DNA from: an uncultured Burkholderiales bacterium
Lineage (GTDB): Bacteria > Pseudomonadota > Gammaproteobacteria > Burkholderiales > Burkholderiaceae
DNA length: 64,000 nt
Assembly: GCA_946480465.1 (NCBI GenBank)
Contig: CAMLJY010000020.1
Span: 25,866-89,865, forward strand
Direction of reading: 5' to 3'
Shown: one piece after another, positions 36,214-47,765 of the stretch
Layout of the letters: the number at the start of each line of letters is the position of its first letter
Numbering within the stretch: position 1 is the first letter of the stretch
Translations under genes and position numbers: made by a program
Notes under the pieces: generated by a model
Databases searched by the model: none
What the model was told of the DNA's origin: nothing
Seen by the model: the letters and a program-made list of their open reading frames with translations, nothing else

Positions 36214-36666
36214 ATGATGGACGACCGTGACGTCGTGGCCGTGCTGAACGACCTGATCGAGACCTGCAAGGATGGCGAATACGGTTTTGCCAGGTGCGCC
36301 GAACGGGTGAACGCGGCCGGCCTCAAGGACCTGCTGCTGAAACGCGCCGGGGGCTGCCGGGCCGCCGCCCGCGAGCTTCAGTCGCTCGTGGTGCGGCATG
36401 GCGGGGAGCCGATCGAGCACGGCACCATGCTCGGGGTGCTGCACCGCGGCTGGGTTTCAGTGATGGATGTGCTCAGCGCCAACGCCGATCACGCAGTGCT
36501 TGCGGAATGCGAGCGCGGCGAGCATGCCGCCATCGTGCGCTACCGCAAGGCCATGGCGGCCGAAGGTCTGCCGCTGGCCGTGCGGGAAGTGATCGAGCGC
36601 CAGTTCACCGGCGTGCAGGCGAATCATGAGCGGATTCGCCAGCTGCGCGACAGCGTCATCACCTGA
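36214..36666 (+). CDS. PA2169-family four-helix-bundle protein (DUF2383)
   Basis: A 150-residue all-alpha protein related to ferritin-like bundles. Family words are 'VLNDLIETCKDGEYGFARCAE', 'ARELQSLVVRHGGEPIEHG', 'LHRGWVSVMDVL', 'CERGEHAAIVRYRKAM' and 'QFTGVQANHERIRQLRD'. Glu/His residues typical of a di-metal site are present (for example 'CERGEH' and 'QANHERI'). Members are often linked to stress response, but the activity is unproven. The ATG at 36214 has GAAGGAG 6 bases upstream. Confidence 0.88.
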   Translation: MMDDRDVVAVLNDLIETCKDGEYGFARCAERVNAAGLKDLLLKRAGGCRAAARELQSLVVRHGGEPIEHGTMLGVLHRGWVSVMDVLSANADHAVLAECERGEHAAIVRYRKAMAAEGLPLAVREVIERQFTGVQANHERIRQLRDSVIT

Positions 36667-36699
36667 GGGGACGCACCCCTCGCGAGCAGGCCCGGGATG

Positions 36700-36930
36700 T
36701 CAGACAGTGGCGCTGGGAACTGCGGCGACGGGCTGGATGCTTTGGGCCAGCTGTCCCTTCGGCCCCTGCACCATCTCGAAGCTGACCTTGCCGCCTTGCT
36801 TCAGCGTCCGGAAACCATCCATCTCGATGGCGGAGAAATGCGCAAAGACGTCCGGCCCGCCCGCATCCGGCTCGATGAAACCAAAGCCCTTCGCATCGTT
36901 AAACCACTTCACCGTGCCTGTCTGTTTCAC
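36700..36930 (-). CDS. cold-shock protein
   Basis: A single cold-shock (OB-fold) domain RNA chaperone of 76 residues. RNP1 is 'KGFGFI' and RNP2 'VFAHFS', and the aromatic nucleic-acid-binding residues are in place. The start is a GTG at 36930, preceded by CAGGGAG at 6 bases, which gives the standard '[14 protein letters not shown]' N-terminus; an upstream ATG at 36993 would add 21 atypical residues. It is about 8 residues longer than CspA at the C-terminus. It acts on single-stranded RNA in the cytoplasm and is convergent with the PA2169-type gene. Confidence 0.93.
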   Translation of the reverse strand: MKQTGTVKWFNDAKGFGFIEPDAGGPDVFAHFSAIEMDGFRTLKQGGKVSFEMVQGPKGQLAQSIQPVAAVPSATV

Positions 36931-37163
36931 CGTCGGCTCCCTGAGCTCATGTCGTACCGAAAAATTCTTGTCGGCGCGAAACCAGCACGTCAATCGGGCG
37001 ATCTGGACCAGGTTTCGTCATGCTCTCCCTACATGCCGCGCTGCCACGCGCCGGCGTTCGCATCTGCCCGGTGGACGGGGTGCTTTTCACGGCTTGCATT
37101 CGGCAGGCTTGTCGCAACATCCAAGCCTTCATCGCCCGCGAGACCAACTCGATAGAATGAAGC

Positions 37164-37520
37164 ATGCCCGAGGCCGATCCCCCTTCACCGCCTCCGTTGC
37201 CGCCGACGACGCCTCGTCGGGACGATGCGGGTGCGGTCGTGGCCGAGCGCAAGACCGCTCGCACGAAACCACCCCAGATGTACCAGGTGGTGCTGCTCAA
37301 CGATGACTACACCCCGATGGAGTTCGTGGTCATGGTTTTGCAGGAATACTTCAAGCGTGATCTGGAAACGGCCACGCAGATCATGCTCAAGATCCACCAC
37401 GAAGGACGGGGCGTGTGTGGGGTCTACACCAAGGACGTCGCGGCCACGAAGGTCGAATTGGTGCTTGCTGCCGCACGGCGAGCCGGGCACCCGCTGCAGT
37501 GCATTATGGAGGCCGCATGA
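37164..37520 (+). CDS. clpS: ATP-dependent Clp protease adaptor ClpS
   Basis: The adaptor (118 residues) that delivers N-degron substrates to ClpAP. The N-terminal 35 residues are Pro/Ala-rich and flexible. The core '[21 protein letters not shown]' contains the Asn-Asp that binds the substrate N-terminus. '[24 protein letters not shown]' completes the hydrophobic pocket. The stop overlaps the clpA start (ATGA). A TAGAAT at 37153-37158 lies only 5 bases before the ATG; if used, the mRNA would be nearly leaderless. Confidence 0.95.
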   Translation: MPEADPPSPPPLPPTTPRRDDAGAVVAERKTARTKPPQMYQVVLLNDDYTPMEFVVMVLQEYFKRDLETATQIMLKIHHEGRGVCGVYTKDVAATKVELVLAAARRAGHPLQCIMEAA

Positions 37521-39817
37521 TTGCGCAAGAACTTGAAGTCAGCCTGCACATGGCGTTCGTGGAAGCACGCCAGCAGCGCCATGAGTTCATCACCGTCGAG
37601 CACCTGTTGCTGGCGCTGCTGGACAACCCGTCGGCCGCCGAAGTGTTGAAGGCCTGTGCGGCCAACATCGACGATCTTCGCAAGAGCCTCACGACCTTCA
37701 TCAAGGAAAACACGCCGACCGTCGGCGGTACCGAAGAGGTCGATACGCAGCCGACGCTCGGCTTCCAGCGCGTGATTCAGCGCGCGATCATGCACGTGCA
37801 GTCCACCGGCTCGGGCAAGAAGGAAGTGACCGGTGCGAACGTGCTGGTGGCGATCTTCGGCGAGAAAGACTCGCACGCCGTCTACTACCTGCACCAGCAG
37901 GGCGTGACGCGGCTGGACGTCGTCAACTACATCGCGCACGGCATCAAGAAGTCGGAGCCGCCGGAGCCGCAGAAGTCCAGCGAGGGCAATGCCGAGGGCG
38001 AGAAGGAAGAGGCTGGCGACGCCAAGGGCTCTCCGCTTGACCAGTTCACGCAGAACCTGAACCAGCAGGCGCGCGACGGCAAGATCGATCCACTGATCGG
38101 GCGCGAGTCGGAAGTCGAGCGCGTGATCCAGGTCCTTTGCCGCCGCCGCAAGAACAATCCGCTGCTGGTCGGCGAGGCGGGTGTCGGCAAGACCGCGATC
38201 GCCGAAGGTCTGGCGTGGCGCATCACGCAGAACGACGTGCCCGAGGTGCTGGCGGAATCCACCGTCTACGCGCTCGACATGGGCGCGCTGCTGGCCGGCA
38301 CGAAGTACCGCGGCGATTTCGAGCAGCGCCTGAAGGGCGTGCTCAAGCAGCTCAAGGACCAGCCGAACGCGATCCTGTTCGTCGACGAGATCCACACGCT
38401 GATCGGCGCGGGCGCGGCGTCGGGCGGTACGCTGGACGCCAGCAACCTGCTGAAGCCGGCGCTGTCGAACGGCACGATGAAGTGCATCGGGGCGACCACC
38501 TTCACCGAGTACCGCGGCATCTTCGAGAAGGACGCGGCGCTGTCGCGGCGCTTCCAGAAGGTCGACGTCGTCGAGCCGACTGTCGAACAGACGGTGGAGA
38601 TCCTGAAGGGCCTGAAGTCGCGCTTCGAGGACCACCACAACGTCAAGTACGCACTGACCGCGCTGCAGGCCGCGGCGGAGCTGTCGGCCAAGTACATCAA
38701 CGACCGCCACTTGCCGGACAAGGCGATCGACGTGATCGACGAAGCCGGCGCGGCGCAACGCATCCTGCCGAAGAGCAAGCAGAAGAAGACGATCACACGC
38801 AATGAGGTGGAAGAGATCGTCGCCAAGATCGCGCGCATTCCTCCGGCCTCGGTGTCCAACGATGACCGTGGCAAGCTGAAGAACCTGGACCGGGACTTGA
38901 AGAGCGTGGTGTTCGGGCAGGACCCTGCGATCGACGCGCTCGCGGCAGCCATCAAGATGGCGCGGTCGGGCCTGGGCAAACCGGACAAGCCGATCGGCTC
39001 CTTCCTGTTCTCCGGGCCGACAGGTGTCGGCAAGACCGAGGTCGCGCGCCAGCTCGCCTTCATCCTGGGCATCGAGCTGCTCCGCTTCGACATGTCGGAG
39101 TACATGGAGCGCCACGCGGTGAGCCGCCTGATCGGTGCGCCGCCCGGCTACGTGGGTTTCGACCAGGGTGGCCTGCTGACCGAGGCCGTGACGAAGAAGC
39201 CGCACTGCGTGTTGCTGCTCGACGAGATCGAGAAGGCGCACCCGGACGTCTACAACGTGCTGCTGCAGGTCATGGACCACGGCTCGTTGACGGACAACAA
39301 CGGGCGCAAGGCCGACTTCCGCAATGTCATCATCATCATGACGACGAATGCGGGCGCCGAGACGATGAACAAGGCGACCATCGGCTTCACGAACTCGCGC
39401 GAGCGTGGCGACGAGATGGGCGACATCAAGCGCATGTTCACGCCCGAGTTCCGCAATCGCTTGGATGCCATCGTCAGCTTCCGGGCGCTGGACGAGGACA
39501 TCATCCTGCGCGTGGTCGACAAGTTCCTGCTGCAGCTGGAAAGCCAGCTTGCCGAGAAGAAGGTGGAAGTGACCTTCACCGACAAGCTGCGCGCGCACCT
39601 GGCGAAGAAGGGCTTCGACCCGCTGATGGGCGCGCGCCCGATGCAGCGCCTGATCCAGGACACGATTCGCCGCGCCCTGGCGGACGAACTGCTGTTCGGC
39701 CGTTTGGTCGACGGCGGTCGCCTGACGGTCGATGTGGACGATGCAGGCGAGGTCCAACTGGACATCCAGCCGCCTCGCCGCAGCGACAAGCCGAAGACGG
39801 AGCCGACGCCCGCCTGA
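37517..39817 (+). CDS. clpA: ATP-dependent Clp protease ATP-binding subunit ClpA
   Basis: The AAA+ unfoldase (766 residues) of the ClpAP protease. It has an N-terminal double Clp_N repeat (residues 1-145), then an acidic linker. D1 carries Walker A 'GEAGVGKTA' and '[12 protein letters not shown]'; D2 carries Walker A 'GPTGVGKTE' and 'LLDEIEKAH'. The ClpP-contact IGL loop equivalent 'TIGFTNS' is present. The ATG at 37517 has GGAGG upstream and overlaps clpS. The end is Lys/Thr/Pro-rich. Confidence 0.97.
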   Translation: MIAQELEVSLHMAFVEARQQRHEFITVEHLLLALLDNPSAAEVLKACAANIDDLRKSLTTFIKENTPTVGGTEEVDTQPTLGFQRVIQRAIMHVQSTGSGKKEVTGANVLVAIFGEKDSHAVYYLHQQGVTRLDVVNYIAHGIKKSEPPEPQKSSEGNAEGEKEEAGDAKGSPLDQFTQNLNQQARDGKIDPLIGRESEVERVIQVLCRRRKNNPLLVGEAGVGKTAIAEGLAWRITQNDVPEVLAESTVYALDMGALLAGTKYRGDFEQRLKGVLKQLKDQPNAILFVDEIHTLIGAGAASGGTLDASNLLKPALSNGTMKCIGATTFTEYRGIFEKDAALSRRFQKVDVVEPTVEQTVEILKGLKSRFEDHHNVKYALTALQAAAELSAKYINDRHLPDKAIDVIDEAGAAQRILPKSKQKKTITRNEVEEIVAKIARIPPASVSNDDRGKLKNLDRDLKSVVFGQDPAIDALAAAIKMARSGLGKPDKPIGSFLFSGPTGVGKTEVARQLAFILGIELLRFDMSEYMERHAVSRLIGAPPGYVGFDQGGLLTEAVTKKPHCVLLLDEIEKAHPDVYNVLLQVMDHGSLTDNNGRKADFRNVIIIMTTNAGAETMNKATIGFTNSRERGDEMGDIKRMFTPEFRNRLDAIVSFRALDEDIILRVVDKFLLQLESQLAEKKVEVTFTDKLRAHLAKKGFDPLMGARPMQRLIQDTIRRALADELLFGRLVDGGRLTVDVDDAGEVQLDIQPPRRSDKPKTEPTPA

Positions 39818-39848
39818 AGCGAAGCGTTCGCTGGGCAGCGTGGGGCGC

Positions 39849-40631
39849 TCAGGCGCCGTACGCTGCCGGATCCTGCCGGAAATAGCGCGCCAGCATCCCG
39901 TACAGCTCGGGGTGCTCGGCGCGCGTTGCTTTCGGGTTCACGAAGAACCCTTCGACCGCGACCGCGAAGTACTCGTCGACGCCTTCAGCGCCGTAGGGAT
40001 CGAGGACGGTGTGCTCGCCAGCGTCCACGCGCTGGCAGAACCGCTCGAAGTCCGCATCGATCGTCGCGATCCAGGCTTCGCGTTCAGCCGTGCTGGACAT
40101 CGGTGGCACACCGTCAGCTTCGCCGTCGAGCATGTCCAGCACGTGGGCGAATTCGTGGATGACGACGTTGTAGCTCCTCTCCGCCGACGACCCGGCCAGT
40201 TCGACGTCGTGCCACGACAGCATGATCGGGCCGCCTTCCATCGCTTCGCCGACCAAGACCTCGTCATAGGCGTGTACGACCCCATCGTCGTCGGCCACTT
40301 CGCGGCGCGCGACGACTTCGTCCGGGTGCACCACGATGCCGACGAAGCCGTCGTATGGTGACAAGCCGAAGCGCAGCACCGGCAGGCAGGCCTGGACTGC
40401 GATGCTGAGCGCGATTCGGTCGTTCAGCACCAGCCCGCCCGCGCCCGAGAACTCCTTCTGGTCAAGGAACAGGCTTGCCAGGCGGCGCAGCTCCGCCAAC
40501 TCGTCCGGCGGGCGGTCGTGAAGGAACGGCAAGCTCGCCAGCGTCAGGTCCCACAGTGGGTCGGGAATGGCCCGCCGATGCAGGGCGCGCGCCTCGCGGT
40601 GCGCGCGCCATCGCGTCAGCCACGCCTTCAT
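39849..40631 (-). CDS. mtfA: zinc-dependent peptidase MtfA-like (M90)
   Basis: A 260-residue protein of the MtfA/DgsA anti-repressor family. In E. coli MtfA binds the glucose-system repressor Mlc and has aminopeptidase activity. The zinc motif 'HEFAHVLDMLDGEADG' (HExxH) is intact, preceded by the conserved 'SWHDVELAG' and followed by 'YFAVAVEGFFVNP', whose Glu is a likely third ligand. It is cytoplasmic. The ATG at 40631 overlaps the lpxH stop by 4 bases. Whether this organism has an Mlc partner cannot be seen here. Confidence 0.92.
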   Translation of the reverse strand: MKAWLTRWRAHREARALHRRAIPDPLWDLTLASLPFLHDRPPDELAELRRLASLFLDQKEFSGAGGLVLNDRIALSIAVQACLPVLRFGLSPYDGFVGIVVHPDEVVARREVADDDGVVHAYDEVLVGEAMEGGPIMLSWHDVELAGSSAERSYNVVIHEFAHVLDMLDGEADGVPPMSSTAEREAWIATIDADFERFCQRVDAGEHTVLDPYGAEGVDEYFAVAVEGFFVNPKATRAEHPELYGMLARYFRQDPAAYGA

Positions 40632-41404
40632 CGGTCCGCGGCGAGGTCGAGCGTCTGCAGGCCGTCTCGCGTCAGGCGCAGTGCACGCGCCCGCGGTGCC
40701 GGGCCCTCGCAGTCCCAGTCGCCCATCACGTGGCGGACGGCGCCGCCGGGCAGGGCATGCGCCGCGGGGCGGTGGGTGTGGCCATGGATCATCAGCGCCG
40801 TACCGGCGGTGCGCAGCCAGGCCACCGCAGCTGCTTCGTCGACGTCGGTCGACAGGTCGGGCGACATGCCGGACTGGTGTGCTTCGCTCGCCGCGCGCAT
40901 GGCCCGGCCCTGGGCCTGGCGTGAGGCCAGGGGCTGCTGCAGGAAGCCGCGCTGCCAGGCGGGATCGCGGACCTGGGCGCGAAAGCGCTGGTAGGCGTGG
41001 TCCGCCAGGCACAGGGCATCGCCATGGGTCAGCAGGATGCGCTGGCCCCAGGCGTTCAGCACGGTCGGGTCTTGCAGCCCCTGCATGCCGCAGTCCTGCA
41101 GCATGTCCGCCCCGATCAGGAAGTCGCGGTTGCCGGGCATGAAGGCGAGGGTGCGCCGTGCCGAAGCGGCGCGCATCAACTCCATGCATTGGCGCTCGAA
41201 GCCTTCGTGCCGCGAATCGTCGCCGACCCAAAGCTCGAAGAGGTCCCCGAGCATGAGTACCGCATCGGCCGGTGTTTCGAGAAGGTGGTTCGCCCATACG
41301 TCGAAAGTACGCGGCATGTCGGCACGCAGGTGCACGTCCGACAGCAGGTCGATCACCTGCCAGCGCGGATCAGCCTCGTACTCTGCAATGTGGGCGGGCA
41401 CCAC
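40628..41404 (-). CDS. lpxH: UDP-2,3-diacylglucosamine diphosphatase
   Basis: LpxH (258 residues) hydrolyses UDP-2,3-diacylglucosamine to lipid X in lipid A synthesis, at the inner face of the inner membrane. The calcineurin-like metallophosphatase motifs are in order: 'LLSDVHL', 'LMLGDLFELW', 'MPGNRDF', 'LLTHGDAL' and 'MIHGHTHRP'. It starts 3 bases downstream of ppiB and overlaps mtfA. The ppi-lpxH pairing is common in proteobacteria. Confidence 0.95.
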   Translation of the reverse strand: MVPAHIAEYEADPRWQVIDLLSDVHLRADMPRTFDVWANHLLETPADAVLMLGDLFELWVGDDSRHEGFERQCMELMRAASARRTLAFMPGNRDFLIGADMLQDCGMQGLQDPTVLNAWGQRILLTHGDALCLADHAYQRFRAQVRDPAWQRGFLQQPLASRQAQGRAMRAASEAHQSGMSPDLSTDVDEAAAVAWLRTAGTALMIHGHTHRPAAHALPGGAVRHVMGDWDCEGPAPRARALRLTRDGLQTLDLAADR

Positions 41405-41407
41405 GGT

Positions 41408-41908
41408 TCAGACTTCGACGACCTTCTCGATGACGACGTCCTCGTTCGGCACGTCGTCATGGAAGCCCTTGCGCCCGGTGGCGACGCGCTCGATCTTGTC
41501 GACGACCTCGGTGCCGGACACGACCTTGCCAAACACTGCGTAGCCCCAGCCTTGCGGCGATTCCGACTTGAAGTTGAGGAACTCGTTGTCGGCGGTGTTG
41601 ATGAAGAACTGCGCGGTCGCCGAGTGCGGTGCGCTGGTGCGTGCCATCGCCAGGGTGTACTTCTGGTTCTTCAGGCCGTTGTTCGCTTCGTTGGCGATCG
41701 CCTCGCGGGTGGGCTTCTGCTGCATGCCCGGCGCAAAGCCGCCGCCCTGGATCATGAAGCCCTTGATGACGCGGTGGAACACGGTGCCGTCATAGTGGCC
41801 GGCACGCACGTAGCTCAGGAAGTTTTCGACGCTGGCCGGGGCCTTGGCCTCGTCCAGCTCGATGCGGATGGTGCCCGCGCTGGTGCTCATTTCGACGGTC
41901 TTGGTCAT
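41408..41908 (-). CDS. ppiB: cytoplasmic peptidylprolyl isomerase (cyclophilin)
   Basis: A 166-residue cyclophilin without a signal peptide. Catalytic Arg and neighbours are in '[18 protein letters not shown]'; '[17 protein letters not shown]' and '[18 protein letters not shown]' are conserved. The ATG at 41908 has GGAGA upstream. It is the second of two tandem cyclophilin genes, one base after the secreted copy, with which it shares about half its residues. It catalyses cis-trans isomerisation of Xaa-Pro bonds. Confidence 0.95.
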   Translation of the reverse strand: MTKTVEMSTSAGTIRIELDEAKAPASVENFLSYVRAGHYDGTVFHRVIKGFMIQGGGFAPGMQQKPTREAIANEANNGLKNQKYTLAMARTSAPHSATAQFFINTADNEFLNFKSESPQGWGYAVFGKVVSGTEVVDKIERVATGRKGFHDDVPNEDVVIEKVVEV

Positions 41909-41909
41909 G

Positions 41910-42479
41910 TCAGTTCTCCACGGTGGCCTTGTTGATGACGATGGCTTGAAGCGGCACGTTCTCGTGCCCGCCTTTGCTGCCGGTGGGGGTGGTCTTGATC
42001 TTGTCGACGACGGTGTCCATGCCCTCGACGACGCGCCCGAAGACCGCGTAGCCGTGGCCATCAGCCGCGTTGGCTGCGTCCAGGAAGGTGTTGTCGCGCA
42101 CGTTGATGAAGAACTGCGACGTGGCCGAGTTCGGTGCCGGCGTGCGCGCCATCGCGACGGTGCCGCGCGTGTTGCTCAGGCCGTTGCGCGATTCGAGCGG
42201 GATCGGCGGGCGCGTGGCCTTCTCCTTCAAGTCGGCGGTCATGCCGCCGCCCTGGATCATGAAGTCTCTGATGACGCGGTGGAACACCGTGCCGTTGTAG
42301 TGTCCGGACTTCACGTACGACAGGAAGTTCTCGACCGTCTTGGGCGCCTTGCCGGGCTCCAGCTGAAGCACGATGTCGCCAGCGGTCGTCGAAAGACGCA
42401 CCTTTTGGGCGATAGCGGGCGTGCAGAGCGCGATGCCGGCGGCCAGGGCGCAGGCCCAGCGCAGGGCGATGTGTCTCAT
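41910..42479 (-). CDS. ppiA: periplasmic peptidylprolyl isomerase (cyclophilin)
   Basis: A 189-residue cyclophilin with a signal peptide ('[18 protein letters not shown]'), so a periplasmic foldase. The core matches its neighbour: '[18 protein letters not shown]', '[17 protein letters not shown]' and '[19 protein letters not shown]'. It was probably created by tandem duplication with ppiB. The ATG at 42479 gives the signal peptide; a longer frame was rejected. Confidence 0.94.
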   Translation of the reverse strand: MRHIALRWACALAAGIALCTPAIAQKVRLSTTAGDIVLQLEPGKAPKTVENFLSYVKSGHYNGTVFHRVIRDFMIQGGGMTADLKEKATRPPIPLESRNGLSNTRGTVAMARTPAPNSATSQFFINVRDNTFLDAANAADGHGYAVFGRVVEGMDTVVDKIKTTPTGSKGGHENVPLQAIVINKATVEN

Positions 42480-42504
42480 CGGTGATGGCTCCTCGTGGGG
42501 TTGC

Positions 42505-43032
42505 TCAGGGGCCGGCCAGGTCGCGTGCCAGGCGCAGCTTGCGCTGAAGCGACGGCTCGGCGCGTGGGTTGGCGCTGGCCTTCTCGTACGCCCGCCGCGC
42601 AAGGCGGGCGAGGACGTCGCCGAGGTTCTCTTGCGCGGCGAAGTAGCCCGGGTCGTAGCGCAGTGCCAGCTCCAGCAGCTCGCGCGCTCGGTCGAGTTGC
42701 CCGCGCGCTGCATGCAGCACCGCCAGGTTGTTGTAGGGTTCGGGCAGGTCAGGATGGTCCTGCGTGAGTCGTTCGAACACCGCCATCGCCTCCGCGTCGC
42801 GTCGGTTTTCGGACAGCATCACGCCTTTCAGGAAGCGCAGCCGCGGGCTGCCCGGTTGCGCAGCCAGCGCCTGCTCGAGGCGTTGCGCAGCGAGCGCAAC
42901 ATCGCCGCTGCGGTACAGCCTTTCGATGTCGCGGGCAGGGTCAGCCGGCGGATCGGCCGCGTGAAGCGAGGTCGCTGTCAGCAGGGCAGCCAGCAGTGCC
43001 AGGGCGCGTGGGAGCAGGGGTCGTCGGGACAT
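42505..43032 (-). CDS. tetratricopeptide-repeat secreted protein
   Basis: A 175-residue protein with a signal peptide ('[17 protein letters not shown]') and about three TPR units ('[20 protein letters not shown]', '[19 protein letters not shown]', '[19 protein letters not shown]'). TPR folds mediate protein contacts in the periplasm or envelope. The partner is unknown. It is first in the mtfA-lpxH-ppiB-ppiA direction of transcription, 25 bases upstream of ppiA, and divergent from cysS. Confidence 0.88.
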   Translation of the reverse strand: MSRRPLLPRALALLAALLTATSLHAADPPADPARDIERLYRSGDVALAAQRLEQALAAQPGSPRLRFLKGVMLSENRRDAEAMAVFERLTQDHPDLPEPYNNLAVLHAARGQLDRARELLELALRYDPGYFAAQENLGDVLARLARRAYEKASANPRAEPSLQRKLRLARDLAGP

Positions 43033-43075
43033 CGGAGGAGGGGTGGCGGCGCCTGCCGCGGCGGCGGTGCGCCGC

Positions 43076-43081
43076 TATACT
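43076..43081 (+). promoter_or_regulatory. putative -10 box for cysS
   Basis: TATACT lies 133 bases before the cysS start in the divergent gap. No clear -35 is seen. Confidence 0.3.
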
Positions 43082-43213
43082 GAATCGATTGTAAGACCCT
43101 CGTTCGTGCGTCCTTGGCGCTGCCTCGTCCGGAGCACGTCTGCCTTCCCTGAACTGCCGAACTGGCCGGGCGACAAGCCTGTCGAGCCGGCTGGCGTTCC
43201 CGCCTGTTTCGCG

Positions 43214-44602
<1,389 letters not shown>

Positions 44603-44604
44603 GC

Positions 44605-45261
44605 GTGGGCAAGGCCGCTGCCGCCGTGGGCGTGACGCCCGACTACTGGGACGATGCCTGCCGGCATCTGGCACGCCGGGATCGCGTCATGAAGAAGCTG
44701 ATCCCGCAGTTCGGCGAGGCACGCCTTGAAAGCCGCGGCGATGCCTTCACGACGCTGGCCCGATCGATCGTCGGCCAGCAGATCTCCGTCAAGGCCGCGC
44801 AGTCGGTGTGGGAGCGCTTCGCGTCTGCGGTGGGGGGCGTGTCGACGCGCCTGCAGCCTTCGGCGGTGCTGGCCCTGGGCGCGGACACGTTGCGCGCCGC
44901 CGGCCTGTCAGCCCGCAAGACCGATTACCTCGCCGATCTGGCGCGCCACTTCGAGTCGGGTGCCGTGCACGTGCGCCAGTGGCAGCAGATGGATGACGAG
45001 GCCATCATCGAGGAGCTGGTTGCAATCCGAGGCATCGGCCGCTGGACGGCCGAGATGTTCCTGATCTTCCACTTGATGCGACCGAACGTGCTGCCGGTCG
45101 ACGATCTCGGGCTCATCAAGGGCATCAGCGTCAACTACTTCAGTGGCGAGCCGGTGTCGCGGGCCGAAGCACGCGAGGTGGGCGAGGCCTGGGCCCCATT
45201 TCGGTCTGTTGCCACATGGTACATTTGGCGCAGCCTCGACCCGCTGCCGGTAGAGTACTGA
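44605..45261 (+). CDS. DNA-3-methyladenine glycosylase (HhH-GPD)
   Basis: A 218-residue AlkA-type DNA glycosylase that removes alkylated bases in base-excision repair. The helix-hairpin-helix and catalytic Asp are visible in '[27 protein letters not shown]'. '[21 protein letters not shown]' is the family N-terminal signature. It lacks the N-terminal TBP-like domain of E. coli AlkA. The start is a GTG at 44605, 2 bases after the cysS stop, so it is probably co-transcribed and coupled. Confidence 0.93.
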   Translation: MGKAAAAVGVTPDYWDDACRHLARRDRVMKKLIPQFGEARLESRGDAFTTLARSIVGQQISVKAAQSVWERFASAVGGVSTRLQPSAVLALGADTLRAAGLSARKTDYLADLARHFESGAVHVRQWQQMDDEAIIEELVAIRGIGRWTAEMFLIFHLMRPNVLPVDDLGLIKGISVNYFSGEPVSRAEAREVGEAWAPFRSVATWYIWRSLDPLPVEY

Positions 45262-45331
45262 ACGCGAAGCCATCGCGCTCCGAGCGCGCTTCGCCCTCCC
45301 GGCCTTCGTTCCACCCAACCTGCTGAGGCGG

Positions 45332-46303
45332 ATGAGCAAACGACACTTCCTTGAGTTCGAGCAACCGATCGCCGAACTCGAAACCAAGATCGAAGAGCTG
45401 CGCTACGTCCAGAACGAGTCAGCGGTCGACATCTCCGAAGAGATCGACAGGCTCGACAAGAAGAGCCAGCAACTCGCGAAGGACATCTACGCGAACCTGT
45501 CGCCTTGGCAGGTCACGCAGATCGCCCGGCACCCGCAGCGGCCCTACACGCTGGACTACGTCAGCGAGATCTTCACCGACTACCAGGAATTGCACGGCGA
45601 TCGAGCCTTCGCGGACGACGCCTCGATCGTCGGCGGCATGGCCCGCTTCAACGGCCAGGCCTGCATGGTCCTCGGTCACCAGAAGGGCCGGGACACGAAG
45701 GAGCGCGCGATGCGCAACTTCGGCATGTCGCGGCCGGAGGGTTATCGCAAGGCGCTGCGCCTGATGAAGCTGGCCGAGAAGTTCGGCCTGCCGGTCTTCA
45801 CGTTCGTCGACACACCGGGCGCCTACCCCGGCATCGGTGCCGAGGAGCGTGGCCAGTCCGAGGCGATCGGCCGCAACATCTTCGAGATGGCCCAGCTGGA
45901 AGTGCCGATCATCTCCACCATCATCGGCGAGGGCGGCTCCGGTGGTGCGCTGGCGATCAGCGTCGCCGACCAGGTGCTGATGTTGCAGTTCTCGGTCTAC
46001 TCCGTGATCTCCCCCGAGGGCTGTGCTTCCATCCTCTGGAAGACGGCCGAGCGCGCCAGCGACGCGGCCGAGGCCCTGGGCATCACGGCCCATCGGCTGA
46101 AGGCGCTGGGCCTGATCGACAAGGTCGTCAGCGAGCCGGTGGGTGGCGCTCACCGTGATCCCCGCCACATGGCTTCGCAGTTGAAGCGTGCCCTGGTGGA
46201 TGCATTGCGACAGGTCTCCGACCTGAAGCCGAAGGACCTGCTGCAGCGCCGCTACGACCGCCTGCAGGCCTACGGCCGCTACGCCGACACGAAGGAGCGT
46301 TGA
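45332..46303 (+). CDS. accA: acetyl-CoA carboxylase carboxyltransferase subunit alpha
   Basis: AccA (323 residues) pairs with AccD to transfer the carboxyl group from biotin to acetyl-CoA in fatty-acid synthesis. Typical words are '[18 protein letters not shown]', '[18 protein letters not shown]', '[19 protein letters not shown]' and '[13 protein letters not shown]'. It has an alpha-only architecture with no zinc ribbon. The ATG at 45332 is 70 bases after the glycosylase gene and 13 bases separate it from tilS. Confidence 0.97.
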   Translation: MSKRHFLEFEQPIAELETKIEELRYVQNESAVDISEEIDRLDKKSQQLAKDIYANLSPWQVTQIARHPQRPYTLDYVSEIFTDYQELHGDRAFADDASIVGGMARFNGQACMVLGHQKGRDTKERAMRNFGMSRPEGYRKALRLMKLAEKFGLPVFTFVDTPGAYPGIGAEERGQSEAIGRNIFEMAQLEVPIISTIIGEGGSGGALAISVADQVLMLQFSVYSVISPEGCASILWKTAERASDAAEALGITAHRLKALGLIDKVVSEPVGGAHRDPRHMASQLKRALVDALRQVSDLKPKDLLQRRYDRLQAYGRYADTKER

Positions 46304-46316
46304 CGCTCCGCTCGCC

Positions 46317-47621
46317 GTGAGCAGCGGCCGCAACACGGTGGCCGTGGCCTTCAGCGGCGGGCGTGACTCGCTGGCCCTGCTGCACGCCACCGTGCGCGCT
46401 GCCGCCGTGCTGGAACTCGACGTGGTGGCGCTGCACGTGCACCACGGCTTGGTGCAAGGGGCCGACGAGTGGGTGCGCTCGGCGCAGCGCTTATGCCGGC
46501 GGTGGCGAGGCAGGGGCTGGCCCGTGCGCCTGCGCTGGCTGCGGCTCGATGGCGCGCCCGGGCACGGTGAGAGCGTCGAGGCCTGGGCCCGCCGCGAGCG
46601 GTACGCAGCGTTGCGCCGCATGGCCCTGGAAGAGGGCGCCTGGGCCGTTCTGCTGGCGCAGCATCGCCGTGACCAGGCGGAAACCGTGCTGCTCCAGGCC
46701 CTGCGCGGTGGCGGCCCTAAGGCGCTTGCGGCGATGCCGCGCAGTGTGGAGCGCCAAGGCATCTGCTGGCTGCGCCCCTGGCTGTCGATGCCGCGGACTG
46801 CGATAGACGCGTACATCGCGCGCTATCAACTGCGGCCGGTCGAGGATCCGTCGAACGCCGACACCCGCTGGGCGCGCAATCGACTGCGGGCGCTGGTCTG
46901 GCCGCCGCTCGTGTCGGCCTTTCCCGATGCCGAGCAGGCGCTGGCTGCCGCGGCCGATCGGGCGGCCGAAGCAGCCGACGCACTTGCGGAGTGGGTGGCG
47001 CGTGACCTGGCGGACGTGCAGTGCGACGGCATGCTCGAACGTGCAGCGTGGTTGGCGCTGTCGCCAGCGCGGCGTGCGCTGGTCCTGCGGGCATGGCTCG
47101 CGCAGAGGCTTGTCTCAGGCGTGCCTGAGTCGCTGGTGCAGCGTTTGCTGGCCGAATGGCCCCGGAGCGCGACCGGCCAGTGGCCCGCGGACGCCGTCAA
47201 CACCTTGCAGGCGTACCGTGGCTGGCTGAGATGGTCCCGACGCACGCTACCCCCAAAGCCTGAACTGGTGATGCGCGTCGACCTGTCGGCCGTCGGCGAC
47301 CATGGGGTGCCGGAGTGGGGTGGATGCTTCGAGGTTCGGGCGGCGGAGGCCGGTGGCCTTCCGCCCGCCCTGCTGCACGACGTGGAATTGCGCGCACGCG
47401 CCGGCGGGGAACAGTTCCAGCGCGCTGCGCGAACGCCACCGCGAAGTCTGAAGAAGCAGTACCAGCAGGCAGGCATCCCGGCGATCGACCGACAAGGGCC
47501 GCTGGTGTGGTCCGATGCTCGGCTGCTGTACGTCCCCGGCCTGGGCGTTGATGCGCGGGCGCAGAGCGAGCCAGGCCGGCCCCAAGTGACGCTGCGCTGG
47601 GTGCTGCACCGCAGCAGCTAA
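46317..47621 (+). CDS. tilS: tRNA(Ile)-lysidine synthase
   Basis: TilS (434 residues) attaches lysine to C34 of tRNA-Ile(CAU) so that it reads AUA. The N-type ATP pyrophosphatase P-loop is 'VAFSGGRDSLALLH'. 'VHHGLVQGADEWV', 'AWARRERYAAL', 'LLAQHRRDQAET' and 'EDPSNAD' follow. The C-terminal substrate-binding domain is recognisable in 'PPRSLKKQYQQAGIPAIDR'. The start is a GTG at 46317; no strong Shine-Dalgarno is near, so the start is less certain. Confidence 0.94.
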   Translation: MSSGRNTVAVAFSGGRDSLALLHATVRAAAVLELDVVALHVHHGLVQGADEWVRSAQRLCRRWRGRGWPVRLRWLRLDGAPGHGESVEAWARRERYAALRRMALEEGAWAVLLAQHRRDQAETVLLQALRGGGPKALAAMPRSVERQGICWLRPWLSMPRTAIDAYIARYQLRPVEDPSNADTRWARNRLRALVWPPLVSAFPDAEQALAAAADRAAEAADALAEWVARDLADVQCDGMLERAAWLALSPARRALVLRAWLAQRLVSGVPESLVQRLLAEWPRSATGQWPADAVNTLQAYRGWLRWSRRTLPPKPELVMRVDLSAVGDHGVPEWGGCFEVRAAEAGGLPPALLHDVELRARAGGEQFQRAARTPPRSLKKQYQQAGIPAIDRQGPLVWSDARLLYVPGLGVDARAQSEPGRPQVTLRWVLHRSS

Positions 47622-47624
47622 AAT
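47619..47624 (+). promoter_or_regulatory. putative -10 box for lysC
   Basis: TAAAAT, which overlaps the tilS stop codon, lies in the context CTAAAATCGCCGG. It is 142 bases before lysC. No clear -35. Confidence 0.35.
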
Positions 47625-47765
47625 CGCCGGTTCGCGTCCCGGAGCCGCGCGGTTTCAACGTGCTCCGACACCCACTCCTAGGATGAATCCGCCCCCACGC
47701 TCACATTGTTCGCGGCCCCTCGTGGGGGCGCGTCAGTGCCTTCGGACGGCCGGGCGGCACTGACC

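Noticed and set aside
37424..39757. A 777-codon minus-strand frame opposite clpA
   Set aside because: Antisense to an unambiguous clpA.
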